From Pseudocercospora fijiensis CIRAD86 (lineage: Eukaryota > Ascomycota > Dothideomycetes > Mycosphaerellales > Mycosphaerellaceae), in the NCBI RefSeq assembly GCF_000340215.1, contig NW_006921534.1:2871057-2935056 (forward strand): DNA of 64,000 nt, read 5' to 3'. Positions 44,471 through 55,398 of the stretch are shown here, piece after piece. Within the stretch, counting starts at the first letter, position 1; each line of letters starts with the position of its first letter. Under the pieces are notes generated by a model. That model was given only the letters and a program-made list of their open reading frames with translations. It searched no databases and was not told the DNA's origin. The translations under genes were made by a program, and so were the position numbers.

Positions 44471-44838
44471 TAGTGTGGTCTACAATCAATCCGGGATTGC
44501 AATCCGGATTGGCTTGGCAATTCAATCCAATCCAATCTGGCTATTCCTGCTGACTAAGCAATCCAATTCAATTCAATCCGGCCCTTTTCTAAAGCAATCC
44601 AATTCAATCTAGCCCTTTTTGAAGCAATCCAATTCAATCTAGGGGCTAAAGGGCTAAATTAGGCAGGCTTAGCAATTCAATCTAATTCAATTTAGCTTAT
44701 TCTTGCTAATTTAGCAATCTAATCTAATCTAATCTAGCCCCTATTAAAGCAATCTAATTTAATCTAATCTAGGGGTCCTAGCAATCTAATTCAATTTAGG
44801 GGGGTCTAGATTGATTAGATTAATTGTAGACTATACTA
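44471..44838. mobile_element. 368-bp hAT-like MITE packed with CAATC subterminal repeats
   Basis: Terminal inverted repeats of about 21 bp: left TAGTGTGGTCTACAATCAAT; the right end on the complementary strand reads the same apart from three RIP-type changes. It is flanked by an 8-bp duplication GCGACTTC (44463-44470) and GCGACTTT (44839-44846); the single mismatch is a C-to-T at a CpA site. An 8-bp duplication plus TAG-starting ends is the hAT hallmark. The interior has no ORF and consists of many CAATC/CAATTC motifs, plausibly transposase-binding subterminal repeats. Repeats at the left are intact (CCAAT) and those at the right are converted (CTAAT), showing a RIP gradient. Confidence 0.75.
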
Positions 44839-44927
44839 GCGACTTTAGTTAGCGTTAGTATAGTAGTGTTTTTTAAAGTAGCTACGTCCGTATAACGTCC
44901 GTATATTAGTATATATCGTAGGGGATT

Positions 44928-45118
44928 AACTATACTGCGATTAAGCGAGATAGCGGACGGGGGTAATCCCCGTAAACGGCAGCTAGCTTAAAAGCGTTAG
45001 ACGTAAACTTTTTAAAGGTACGGATAATTCCTTTAGGTAGTACGCTAGCTTTAACTAGTTAGATCCCGTTCTTAGGGATTACCGCCGTCCGCTATCTCGC
45101 TTAATCGTAGTATAGTTC
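44928..45118. repeat. RIP-mutated inverted repeat, about 44-bp arms
   Basis: Left arm about 44928-44971 and right arm about 45075-45118 are near-perfect inverted copies (AACTATACTGCGATTAAGCG against its complement) separated by about 100 bp. They sit in RIP-style sequence (44847-45224) between the MITE and the second gypsy element. Possibly a foldback element or the termini of a small DNA transposon; no clear target duplication was found. Confidence 0.6.
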
Positions 45119-45224
45119 TTAGCGCTGCGCCGCTGCCTTCTAATTCGTTAGATTTAAACCTAATTAAGTATAGTTAGGCGTAGATTAAAAAAGTGCTTAG
45201 ACGCTATAGCTAAATAGGGCCTAT

Positions 45225-45420
45225 TATTAGGGCTAAAGAGGCTATACGTAATTAGTATATAACTAGGCTTAGTAAAGCTAGGGTCTTAGTGCCTTAGGTA
45301 GGGCTTAGCGCTTAGTAATAGGCTAACTTGCCTGCCTTCCTCCCTCTCCTCTAAGATCTCTATCGAATACTACCTATACCTACTACTATCCTATCTACCT
45401 ACTAATATACCCTTGTTATA
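45225..45420 (+). repeat. 5' LTR of the 7.05-kb element (heavily RIP-mutated)
   Basis: 196 bp. By eye it differs from the 3' LTR at roughly 26 sites; all but one are transitions, with CA or TG in the 3' copy and TA here. It begins TATTAGGGC and ends CTTGTTATA. Confidence 0.92.
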
Positions 45421-45429
45421 TAGTATTCG

Positions 45430-47060
45430 ATCTACCCTTTAAGGGTAGTAGCTAGATAGTCTCTATTTCAAGCTTTTAGCGGTATAGCTATAAACAAGAC
45501 TAATCTAACTATATTACGCCCGAAGAACGGGACCTATACGTACTATTCTATCGAAACAACTGTACTAATTATTAAGCAAGGCCTTCTATACGGCCTATTA
45601 TACTAAGTCAATCGTACTAGACTAATATCTACTAATTCCGCTATATCCGCATCTTAGGGGCTAATAATACATTATTAGTGTCGCCTCTTATAATAGCCGG
45701 TTTATTACGAAACAACAACCGTGCTACCGCTAGTAGCGCTAGCAACGATAATACTAGTAGCACAGTACCTACTAAAGTGCCTACTAAGGTACCTACTAAA
45801 GTACCTACTAAAGAGCCTACTACTAGGCCTGCCGAAGAACCTATAGTTCTAGGTAACGACCTAGAGTTGCCTATTAACGATATACTTAACAACATCGTTA
45901 ACCGACGATATAGCTAGCTAGCCTTTAGGCCCTAGCTAGTAGCGAGACTTTAGGAAGCTACCTAAAACAGGCTCGCTGCTCTACGCTAAGAACAATAGCT
46001 AAAGGATAATCTTCTCGAGATTCGTCGCCTTTAGGAAGCCCCGACAACTAAACTAATAGCAGGGCCTTCCTTACTAACTATTTAAAAGAAGGATACTAAA
46101 CTCAAGGATTGCACTATATTCGATAGCTCTAGTCGGAAACAATATAACGACTATATTCGTAACTGCGAGCTTAACTAGCGCAATGCACCGAGAGCGCTGC
46201 TAGATAACTATTCCTTAGTCGTCTATGCTATATAGTATATTAATAGAGACCTAAAACGTACCTAGGATAACCATTTTAATTCCCTCGAGGATTAGACCGC
46301 TATTTAGTAGCAAACCTATAAAACTATTATACTAGACACCCTTAGAAACCCTATACTAAGGCAACAACATACTTAGGACCTATATCTTCGAGCTAAACAA
46401 AAGACTAATCAATCGGCCCGCTTATTCGAGGCCTATTTAAAAACCCTTAAAGACGACCTTCCGCTTAAGACTAATTCTATATAGATCTCCGAGATACGCC
46501 TAAAACTTAGATAGGAGCTTATCCTTAAATTAGACCGTCGCCGTATGTTCGAACAAGCCAATCTAATACGTATTTAATTTATAGTCGAAGTAGAAACAGC
46601 CGAACGGGCTATTTAGCTCTAATAACGACTAGAATTAAGGATCCGACTAACTAGTACTAACCGTAGCAACCGTAGCCGCGGAGGAAACTAAGGTTCCTAC
46701 TAGGACAACAATGCTAATAGTAGGAACAGTAACAACGACCGTAGAAGAGGCCGTAGCCGTCGGCTATATAGAGGAGGCCGCGATAGGGGCCGTAGAAGGG
46801 GCTCATATCCCTATAATGCTAACCGCTCGGCTAACAATAGCAATAACAGCTACGGCAGTCTACTAACCGGATTGAAGTGCTTCAATTGTAATAGCACTAG
46901 CTATCTACTAGGCTAATGCGACAAACCTAAGAACTAGGCCCGAATTGACTATGCTTCCGCCGAGTATAGGAAACATCTTTTAGCCGCTAATGCTACCTTA
47001 GTCGGCTCTTTTAATTAGTCGAAAAAAGAGTAAGCGCCGCACTAACTATTAGCCTTATAC
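45430..47060 (+). pseudogene. Degraded gag of the 7.05-kb element
   Basis: Codon starts divisible by 3. A still-open part (45678-45917) contains four consecutive VPTK-like tetrapeptides followed by a PTTRPAEEP stretch. A CCHC-type zinc knuckle begins at 46878 (CFNC, then a later C in the expected range). Arg/Asn/Gly-rich sequence precedes it at 46.66-46.85 kb, consistent with nucleic-acid binding. Interrupted by several TAG codons. The gag start codon is not determinable. Confidence 0.7.
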
Positions 47061-50000
47061 GGCGTAAGACTATCGACATTGTGCTAGCTATAACACGCTC
47101 CTGCCTTATATAGGATACGAAGGGCACTAGCTATTAAACTAAGGTTATACTAGATCTAGGAAATTCAGTTAGTGCCCTTATCAGCTATCGCCTAGCTAAG
47201 CAATTAGACCTTCGACAACTGCCGAGGGCTAACCTACTAACCCTTGCTTAGTTTAATAACGCTCGGCACTTAACCTATAGGGCCTACTATATTCCTATAG
47301 CTCTAAAGGACGACCTCGGAAATAAACGCCTACTAGACTTTACTGCCTACGTAGTAGATACAGACAACCTATATAGGGGAGCTGCTATTGTTATTAGCAA
47401 CCCTGTTCTTAAGTACTACGCTATAGCTATAGACCTAGGCCTCTAGAAGTAGCGATTTAGAATCGCTAGAAAAGAGGACATTAAATACATTAATATTAGC
47501 GAGTATCCTAATGATATTAGGGTCCTATTTATTAGCAACCTAACACTAGCCTCCGCCTTAGCTAATCCGACTACCGATTTGCTCGGTAGTAATAACGATG
47601 AACCTATGCCCCCTAATAATCCTAATTAGCTTACTCGTATACTAGAGCCTATTCGAGAGACTTATATTAATGTATTCAAACATTACCTAGCATCGATATT
47701 GCCTATATTTAAGGAGACGGATTATAAGATTGATATTGTAGAGGGCAAGGAGGTTCCTTTTAGCCCCCTCTATAACCTTAGTAAGCAAGAGCTTACTATA
47801 TTACGTAAGTACCTAGAGGAAAACCTAGCTAATAGCCGCATTCGGTATAGTAACAGCCCTGCTAGTGCCCCTATCCTATTCGTACTAAAGAAGGATAGTA
47901 ACCTGCGCCTTTATATCGATTATCGTAGGCTTAATGCTGTTACTATTAAAGATCGCTGTCTGCTTCCTCTTATTAATAAGACCCTCGATCGCCTTTCTAG
48001 TACCTACTACTACACTATATTAGACATTAAGGACGCCTATTACCGCATTCGTATTCGCAAGGGCGATAAATAGAAGACAGCCTTTCGCACTCGCTATAGC
48101 TATTTCGAGTATTTAGTTATACTATTTAGGCTAGCTAATGCCCCTACTACATTCTAGTCCTACATTAATCGGGCCCTATTAGGCCTACTAGACTACCTCT
48201 ATATAGTTTACCTAGATAACATCCTAGTTTATATACACTTACCTAACATTGCGGAGTACTAGGCTATAGTCCGTAAGGTGCTCGATCGCCTACGAGCCTA
48301 TAGACTATATTGCAAGCCTTCTAAATATACCTTTGCTGCTAAGGAGGTAGCCTTCCTTAGTTTCATCGTATTAACTAATAGTATTAAGGCTAATCCTAAT
48401 CGGATTAAAACAATTACTAAATAGCCTATTCCTACGTCTATTAAGGAGCTTTAATCGTTCCTCGGCTTCGCTAATTTCTACCGCCGGTTTATTAAGGGCT
48501 ATTTACGGCATGTAATACCCCTAACTAAGCTTACTAAAACTAAGGCCAACCTAACTAGAGAGTTTAAATAGACTAACAGAGCACAAGCCGCTTTTAACGG
48601 CCTAAAGCAACGCTTTACTAATGTCCCCTTGTTATACTATTTCGTGCTAAGTAAGCAGATCCGTATCAAGACTAACGCTTTATAGTTCGCTATATCGGCT
48701 ATTATATTATAGCAATCAGATAAGGACTATTACTAGCACCTAATTGCCTTCTTCTTACGAAAGATAATCGATATAGAGCGTCGCTACGAGACCTACGAGT
48801 AAGAGCTCCTAGCTATTGTCGAGGCCTTTAAACATTAGAGGCACTATCTCGATAGTGCATAGCACACTATTTAGGTCTATATAGACTATAACAACCTCTG
48901 TAGCATTACTAAGGTTACTAGGGTTATAGGTCGACAGGCTAGATAGGCCGTCTACCTCGCCGGGTTTGATTTTAATATATTATATCGGCTAGGCGTAAGC
49001 AACCCTGCTAATAGCCTATCGAGGCGACCTAATTATAATAGCGAGACTTAGTACATTAATTCATTGTTTCTAACCCTGCAGCATAAGATTGCTATAGCCC
49101 GTATTGTTAATAAGCAAGCGTAGGATAAGCGGACTTCCGGACCCCGCGGCGGCAACAAATACTATAGCGGAGTTGTCGTTCTTCTAGTATACGTTAAGAA
49201 GGACGTAGATCGCTCGAGCTATAATAACTCGATTAAAGATATTGCTATCTATAGCGACAGCACTATAGAAGAGGTTGCAGTAGTTCCGGCTACTAGTGCT
49301 ATTAGATATATATAATACGTACCTCGTTCGATAGTACGGGTGCTATTAAATAACCTTATAAATAGGGATAGTTAATCGTTTATAGATAAGCTATTATGTA
49401 CTTAGCAGAGGGACGCCTTTGCTATCGAGCGCATTAATAAGCTTATAAGTAGGCGAACGACTTAATCTAGTAAGAGTAATAGTTAGTCGATCGACGACAA
49501 GGGTTACTTAAGATTTAAGGGCAGATACTATATCCCCGCTAAACAATCGATTAGATAAGAGCTTTTAAAGAGGCACTATAATAGTAAGCTCGCTAGTTAC
49601 TATAGTATAGAGAGGTCGCACGAGTTACTATCGCGTATATACTACTAGCTAAATAGTAAGCGGTATATAAAGGAGTATATATAGACCTATATAGTATGCT
49701 AGCGAGTTAAAGCACCGAAGCACTTGCTGTTCGGCGAGTTGTCTTCGCTCCCTATTCTAAAGAAGCTATTTACTAAGCTAATAATAGACTTTATTATAGG
49801 CCTTCTACCTGCTAGGCGTAGGGGCAGCAAGGACGTATATAATGCTATCCTTATTATAGTAGATCGATTTACTAAAGGCGCTCGATACATCCCGGCGCGG
49901 AAAGACTAGACTGCTATTAATATAGCAGAGGCGCTATAGAGTAACATCTTCTATACCTATTAGGGAACCCCTAAGGGGATAGTCTTCGATAGAGGCTCGA

Positions 50001-50940
50001 TATTCATATCTTACTATTAGAGCGAGATCTGCTTATAGCTAAGACTAAAGCATCGGCTGTTAATAGCCTTCTATCTATAGACTAACGGTTAAATAGAGAG
50101 GCAGAATACTACCCTATAGTAGTACCTACGTAGCTATATTAATAAGAACCCCGAGGATTAAGTCAACCTCCTATAGCCTATAGAATTCGTATATAACAAC
50201 AGTGTACACTTATTAACTAAGGTTTTACTATATATAGCTATAATAGGTCAAAACGCCGCGTTGCTATAAGATCTATTTACCTCGCTCGAGGCCGAGCGTA
50301 AGGAAAGGGAAGCGCGTTAAGTACTAGAGACACTAGCGGCAATAGAACGTATCTAGAAGATACGAGAAATCTATACTAAGATAGCTAAGAAGTTAACAAA
50401 GGCTTAAGAATACCAAAAGGCCTACTACGATAAGCGTTATATACTAATAACCTTCAAATAAGGCGATATAGTTATACTTAGTACTAAGAACCTCCGCATC
50501 CGTAAACACCTATCGCCTAATAGTAAAACAAGGCCTAAGCTCGTACTAAGGTACATTAGCCTATTTCGCATCCGAGAACCGAAGGGCAATAGCTAGGCCT
50601 ACTAGTTATAGCTTCTACCTTATTATACTATCTATAATACCTTCTATATCTCCCTCCTTAAACTATACTACTAGCGCGAAGGCGATAAAGCACCTGCTAA
50701 ATCCGAGGACATACTAGCTAATAGCGAAGAGCTATAGTCTATAGAACGTATCCTATAGTATCGGACTAGGAAAGGCAAGAAGGAGTACCTATTAAGATAG
50801 TAAGGCTATTTACCTAAATAGGACTCGTAGGAAGCTAAAGCCTCTTTTAAAGACATAACTAAGTTGTTAGATAAGTATTAGACTAGTATAAAGAATAAGA
50901 AGAAGGCTAAGGGCCTATAATATCGCCTAGGAACAATGCT
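47060..50940 (+). pseudogene. Degraded pol (PR-RT-RH-IN-chromodomain) of the 7.05-kb element
   Basis: Codon starts at 2 mod 3. Protease-like segment near 47.15 kb (ILDLGNSVSALIS). Reverse transcriptase about 47.7-48.25 kb, of which 47699-48073 is still open (LRLYIDYRRLNAVTIKD, ILDIKDAYYRI). The catalytic box at 48209-48220 reads YLDN rather than YLDD, because a TG spanning the two Asp codons became TA. RNase H about 48.6-49.0 kb; integrase about 49.6-50.4 kb (open part 49724-49909, IIDFIIGLLPARR). A C-terminal chromodomain lies at about 50.73-50.89 kb (SIERIL...GKKEYLL). Several TAG stops throughout. Autonomous activity is impossible. Confidence 0.85.
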
Positions 50941-52082
50941 ACCCCTAGGGTGCTATTAGCTAACTAATTAGAGACAAGCAAGTGTTAGTAACAAAGGACA
51001 ATAAGACTATACTAGGCGCGCTACGACGCGTTAATTAATTAATCGCATGCTCTTTTAAGGACTCTACCTCTTTACTAACGCGCCCTATAGGTCCCCCTCT
51101 TATTCCTTTATTCTATCGGAGCCTTAAGACCTAGGCGATCGGCGAGGACAGCGCGGCCGGCGTAGCTATGTTAGTAACGGTATTACGGAGTGTGTTACTG
51201 TTTAAGAAAGGAAGCTATATTAGTAACGGTGTTGCCGAGTTATTGTTAGTTAAAGAAGGAACTTAGAAGAAGGTAAAGTTAGCGCTAAGACGACTAGCGC
51301 TACTATTATTAATATTACTTACTATTGTCGCTGCGCCTATAGACACAACCTTACCTACACTACGAGCCTAAGGCACCTTTAATTAAAACTTTAATTAAAA
51401 GCTTTAAGCCTATTAAAGGTTCGATCAAAACTTTAAGGCTAAGTTAAAACTTTAACTAAGTTAAAAGATTAAGTAACTAATAGACTAACTAAGGGCAAAA
51501 ACTATAGAGCTAAGCTAGCCGGGGTCGATCTTGTAGATAATAGGTTACTCCTCGATCTTTCTAACCCTTTAAGCAAGGCGAACCTTAACTACTACACTTA
51601 TAATAGCCTTTACTTATAGAAACTAGACGAGCTATGTTTTTTCTAAAAAGTAAATAATAGCCCTCGTAATAATAAGAACAAACTCTCGGAAGCGGACAAC
51701 CCTCGGAAGCGGACATTGCTAGGTCTTTTAAGAGTAGACGTAAAGAACTCGATACGATATTACTTAGAACGGAGGTAGTGCTATAATACCTCGTATATCT
51801 ACCTATTATAGTAGGGAAGACGCGCTCGTATTATAATTAGTCGAAGGCCTTTAATTCTTATAGATACATATCGCTTTATAGTTTATTATATATAGAGATA
51901 GCGTAGTTAGAGTTATATATTATATTGTTTAGAGGTAAGGTTTAATATAGTTATATAATTAGGTAGTTAAGTGTTCAATTTAGCGCGGGCTAAGCAGCTT
52001 ATTAGACTTGCTAAGTTAGCGGCAATAGAGGTCGTAAAACATAGACAGGCTACGAGGGCGCGGCCTTTAGAAGGGAAGCGTA
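50940..52082. other. 3' non-coding part of the 7.05-kb element
   Basis: About 1.1 kb between the chromodomain and the 3' LTR. It contains AT-rich, direct-repeat-like motifs (AACTTTAA/TTAATTAAAA) near 51.37-51.48 kb and no coding signal I can follow. The polypurine tract is at 52069-52078. Confidence 0.55.
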
Positions 52083-52278
52083 TATCAGGGCCAAAGAGGC
52101 TACACGTGATTAGCATGTGACTAGGCCAAGTAAAGCCAGGGTCTCAGTGCCTCAGGCAGGGCTTAGCGCTTGGCAATAGGCCAACTTGCCTGCCTTCCTC
52201 CCTCTCCTCTGAGATCTCTATCGAATACTACCTGTACCCACCACCACCCTATCTACCTGCTGATATACCCTTGTCACA
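52083..52278 (+). repeat. 3' LTR of the 7.05-kb element (almost unmutated)
   Basis: 196 bp starting TATCAGGGCC and ending CCCTTGTCACA. It keeps many CA and TG dinucleotides lost in the 5' copy, so it shows what the element looked like before RIP. Confidence 0.93.
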
Positions 52279-52283
52279 CCTGT

Positions 52284-52589
52284 CTTGTGCATTCGCGAAG
52301 CCGTTCGGAGTCTCGGAGACCAGGATGAGGACCTTACCAGCACCTTCTGCTCGTTTCAACGTACTATAGACGGACTAGCGCTTGGATCATAGCAAATCTG
52401 ACTTCATCGAGAAGGCGGCAAAGGAAACACCACTGATGAGCGGCTTCTCGAATGCATAGGACATCCTGTAAGCACTCGTAATGTGGCAGGCATTGATCTT
52501 CATCTGGCCCGCCCACGATGCATTCAGCCCAGGTATGGAGTTCGGCATATGCCATTCTCTCGAAGTCTTTCCATCTTGGCGAACGAACA
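52284..52589. other. Unique right flank of the transposon island
   Basis: Composition is normal immediately after the target duplication. A minus-strand open frame (52364-52645) could be an alternative 3' part of the neighbouring secreted-protein gene, but no good splice pair joins it in frame. Confidence 0.4.
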
Positions 52590-53077
52590 TCAAAACACGC
52601 AGGAACATCCCGAAACGTCACTTGGCTGGTTAAACGGTCAGTCACAAATGTCCATCAATGCCAATCTGTGACGTTATTCCACGACAAACTCACCTTCGTA
52701 CATCGACCTTGCTTATCCACGGCCAGAGTTGCATCGCCAGCCGCATAGGTGCTATCACTTTTGGCCATCTTCCCAGCGCATTCATGGCAATCTCTAACTC
52801 CTGATCCACACTTCGGGTCACTATCCAGCTTCCAAATAGAGGCGTCTGCAGAATCCCAGAAATTCTCCGGTAGGACCTCTTGCGGTGTGAGGATGGGGTC
52901 CGTGGCACTGAGGCTCGACTGCTCGTTAGGGAGCCATTCCCTCGGAAGAGCGCCGTTACTAGAGTACTCTTGAGGAAGATTGTCCCGAGCTACGATGGCG
53001 TCGGATGTTCGTTTTGGGCCAGCATAAGCTAGGCTGCCATAACTGAGGTAGCATGCAAGGGCTAGTCGGATATGCAT
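52590..53077 (-). CDS. Small secreted cysteine-containing protein, effector-like
   Basis: Preferred model: exons 53077-52694 and 52625-52590 with a 68-nt intron (GTGAGT...AACCAG; CTGAC-type branch about 15 nt before the acceptor), 139 aa. Signal peptide MHIRLALACYLSYGSLAYA, then GPKR, a possible Kex2 site. The mature part has six cysteines, an even number only if the intron is spliced (CGSGVRDCHEC, RC, GCSC). Without splicing the frame ends in VSLSWNNVTDWH, with four mature cysteines. No known domain. It lies about 0.3 kb from a RIP-mutated retrotransposon, the usual setting for fungal effector candidates; a role in host interaction is inferred only. Confidence 0.6.
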
Positions 53078-53648
53078 CACACGAGGTGAAATTCTGCAAT
53101 CGCAAACTCGATGGCCGACACAGTGGCGACGACAACCAAAGGTGTGTGTAGTGTTCAGCTGATGGTACTACTGTTAGATGGTGCTTAACGTAGCTTTCTT
53201 TGCCCACCAGACGTGTTCTGGCAACTCCCGCGTTGTCCGGGACAAGGGTCAGAACAAGGATCGATTTAGCGGAAAGATGAGAGGTCAGAACAACTGGAGT
53301 CGCTTGTGGCCAAAGGCCGCAGTACTGCTGGTGTTGTATTGACTAACGGCATTTAAAAGCCACCTACAGCACCTCTGCGCACAGGAGTGAAAGACTTGAC
53401 ATGTAAGTGATGTTGTATTCAGAAGAGGGCTAATCTACAGAAAGCCCAAAGATGAAGTGTGCAGTTGCAGCCTCAGGCATCATGCACGTGATAGAGACCC
53501 TACACCACACACACACACATCAAGTGAAAGTGGACCTCGAAATCCAGCATTGGGGAATTTAGTGCTTTCACTCCGATGTGCCAACGCGGTGTATGTCCCA
53601 AGAAACACTTCAATCCTACTCGCTCCCCCCATCATCGAATCATCCCTT
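53078..53648. other. Intergenic between two small secreted-protein genes
   Basis: 571 bp of unique sequence serving as promoter of the 139-aa gene. It contains a short (CA)n microsatellite at about 53504-53519. No gene seen. Confidence 0.45.
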
Positions 53649-53825
53649 TCATTCCTTCTTCACCGGTACAAGGCCCTTCAATGGTAGGGCGCTGGTCAGC
53701 CCGCTGAGAGGCGACAAAAGAGAATCAGCACCGCCGCTTAGGCCTGGGAGCTGTGGTACAGGCATGGCGACCGCTGAGCCAGCAGCGAGCGAAACAACCA
53801 CGGCGATGATCTTGGTGAACTGCAT
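53649..53825 (-). CDS. 58-residue secreted peptide
   Basis: ATG at 53825. The signal peptide MQFTKIIAVVVSLAAGSAVA is textbook: basic start, hydrophobic core, A-V-A cleavage site. The predicted mature peptide of 38 residues starts MPVPQLPGLSGG, is rich in Leu/Pro/Ser/Gly, has no Cys and ends KGLVPVKKE. The internal pattern S-P-L-S-G-L is semi-repetitive. Fungi have many such orphan peptides; the function is unknown. Same strand as the 139-aa secreted-protein gene downstream. The frame extends five non-ATG-started codons upstream, so the ATG start is unambiguous. Confidence 0.65.
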   Translation of the reverse strand: MQFTKIIAVVVSLAAGSAVAMPVPQLPGLSGGADSLLSPLSGLTSALPLKGLVPVKKE

Positions 53826-54416
53826 CTTCGAAACTACCAATGCGTATCAGCGCCGCCCAAACATCATTCTTCATCTCATGTGATACTACTCACAGGCTAT
53901 TGAAAAGCTGCCGAGGGATTCCTTGGAGATGTTGGTGCAATGGGTGTGGACGGCTTAGAAGCTGTGCTGGGAGGTTTTGGAGCGGATGGTGCTATGACTA
54001 TAGAGAGCGTCTTTGGTCGGATAGGAGAGCCAGGACAAGCTGGTGCTGGCGGCATTTTGCTGTTTATTATACTGCTGTTCGTCCAAATTGCTCAAGAGGC
54101 TGCTGTCTCGAAACAGCGAAGTGTGCGGAATGTTTTGATTGCATTTTTGGCGCGACGCAATACTCCTTGTCAATCACGAACTTTGGAGTGTCACGGAGTC
54201 CATTGAGAGGTCTGTCGAGCATTAAGCTCGCGAATTGGCGCGGAAGTGCAAGCATGGTGCTGGCAGGATGAAATAACACACTGCCGAAACAAGACGCAAA
54301 CCTTGCCGAATCGCAGGACTCGTCACTCGTCCCTCGCATTTCGTCACTCGTCACTCGCATAAAGTCGACGCTGATGAAAGCTTCACGCTGGCAAGCCGCA
54401 ATGATGTGAGCGCTCA

Positions 54417-54809
54417 TCAACACCTGAGTCTTCTGCAATAATGATCACAGACAATAACCGAGGCCTGAAAGGGATGAGTGCATGCACAGATCTTCACATG
54501 GGAAGGAGATTTGAGAGGAAGTTGATCCGCAAAGTCTTGATGATTCTCGTTGACAGCTATGCGAGAATGATCCTTGTTTTCAGAAACACACCATTGTTTG
54601 GGTTTCTCGAACGGTGTAGTCGAAGGAAAATTCTGGGCCATAGAGATCTTGTTCTTGTTCCAGTTCAGTCCTCTCGGGGAAATTTCTCCGGAAAGATCCA
54701 ATGTAGCAGTAGCAATGCCAGTGCCACTGCAATCAGGAAGCCTAGGACGACCCCAGGGAAACTTGGTGTGATGGCAATTGCCCAAACGTGGATCTAACGA
54801 ATGTCCCAT
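54417..54809 (-). CDS. Possible orphan ORF
   Basis: From ATG 54809 (or 54884) a frame of 130 (or 155) codons encodes a Pro/Asn/Lys-rich protein beginning MGHSLDPRLGNCHHTKFPWG with several cysteines near the end (CACTHPF, CDHYC). No signal peptide and no known domain. The plus strand is open over much of the same interval, so this may be chance. Confidence 0.2.
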   Translation of the reverse strand: MGHSLDPRLGNCHHTKFPWGRPRLPDCSGTGIATATLDLSGEISPRGLNWNKNKISMAQNFPSTTPFEKPKQWCVSENKDHSRIAVNENHQDFADQLPLKSPSHVKICACTHPFQASVIVCDHYCRRLRC

Positions 54810-55398
54810 AGTAGTGATCTCGATGCGATTGGGAATAGAACGTTGTAGCCCATGCGGCATGCAGTCTGAAGTGAGAAGTCGCATGAGGAAACAGACGATC
54901 GAGATTCAAATCTGTGCACGGCCGTGGCCGGACTTTGCTCCGAGTATCACAAACATTTCAGAGTGCAAAGTTGGCAAATCAAAACGGTCATACAAGCCTC
55001 GCTGCATTTTGTGGTTACTCTCTCATAGAAAATTCCAAGACCGCCGTGACGCGCCACACTGAGAGGCATCTCTGAACCTCTAGACATGCATCACAAAAAA
55101 CGCCTCCGCTATGCCTGCTTCATAATAATAAAAAGGTATCTTTTTGCCATCCCGATGTGCTGTTTCGCGAATTTGAAACGCAAGTAAAGTGTGGTATCGC
55201 TGCTAAGATCCTGTACCCAAGAATTCTGCTGAAACAAGAGGTCGCCAGGATCTCTTAGCAGCTGCCCAAGAACGCCTTACGCTGAAACGGGAGAACGAGT
55301 TTGTGACATACGAAAATTGTGGATATTCCGCCGTTATCCACTGGAGATGTTGCGATGCCCTGAGCTGGTACCCTTTGCGAACCTCGGCGATGGCGTAG

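Larger units (their letters stand above)
45225..52278 (+). mobile_element. 7.05-kb Ty3/gypsy chromodomain LTR retrotransposon, RIP-inactivated
   Basis: Complete element of 7,054 bp with two 196-bp LTRs (45225-45420 and 52083-52278). The target duplication is CCTAT (45220-45224) and CCTGT (52279-52283); the one difference is a TG-to-TA RIP change. A polypurine tract AGAAGGGAAG (52069-52078) lies before the 3' LTR. gag reads in one frame and pol in the frame reached by a -1 shift. TAG codons interrupt both. It differs from the 13.1-kb element in LTR sequence and size, so it is another family. RIP is heavy over most of its length but fades near 52.0 kb. Confidence 0.92.

Noticed and set aside
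45780..45830. CRISPR-like short repeat (CCTACTAAAGTG units)
   Set aside because: Contiguous 12-bp units encoding VPTK inside gag, without spacers; a coding tandem repeat in a eukaryote.
53940..54206. 88-codon plus-strand frame with one hydrophobic segment
   Set aside because: Overlaps the presumed promoter of the 58-residue secreted peptide and is matched by an equally open antisense frame.
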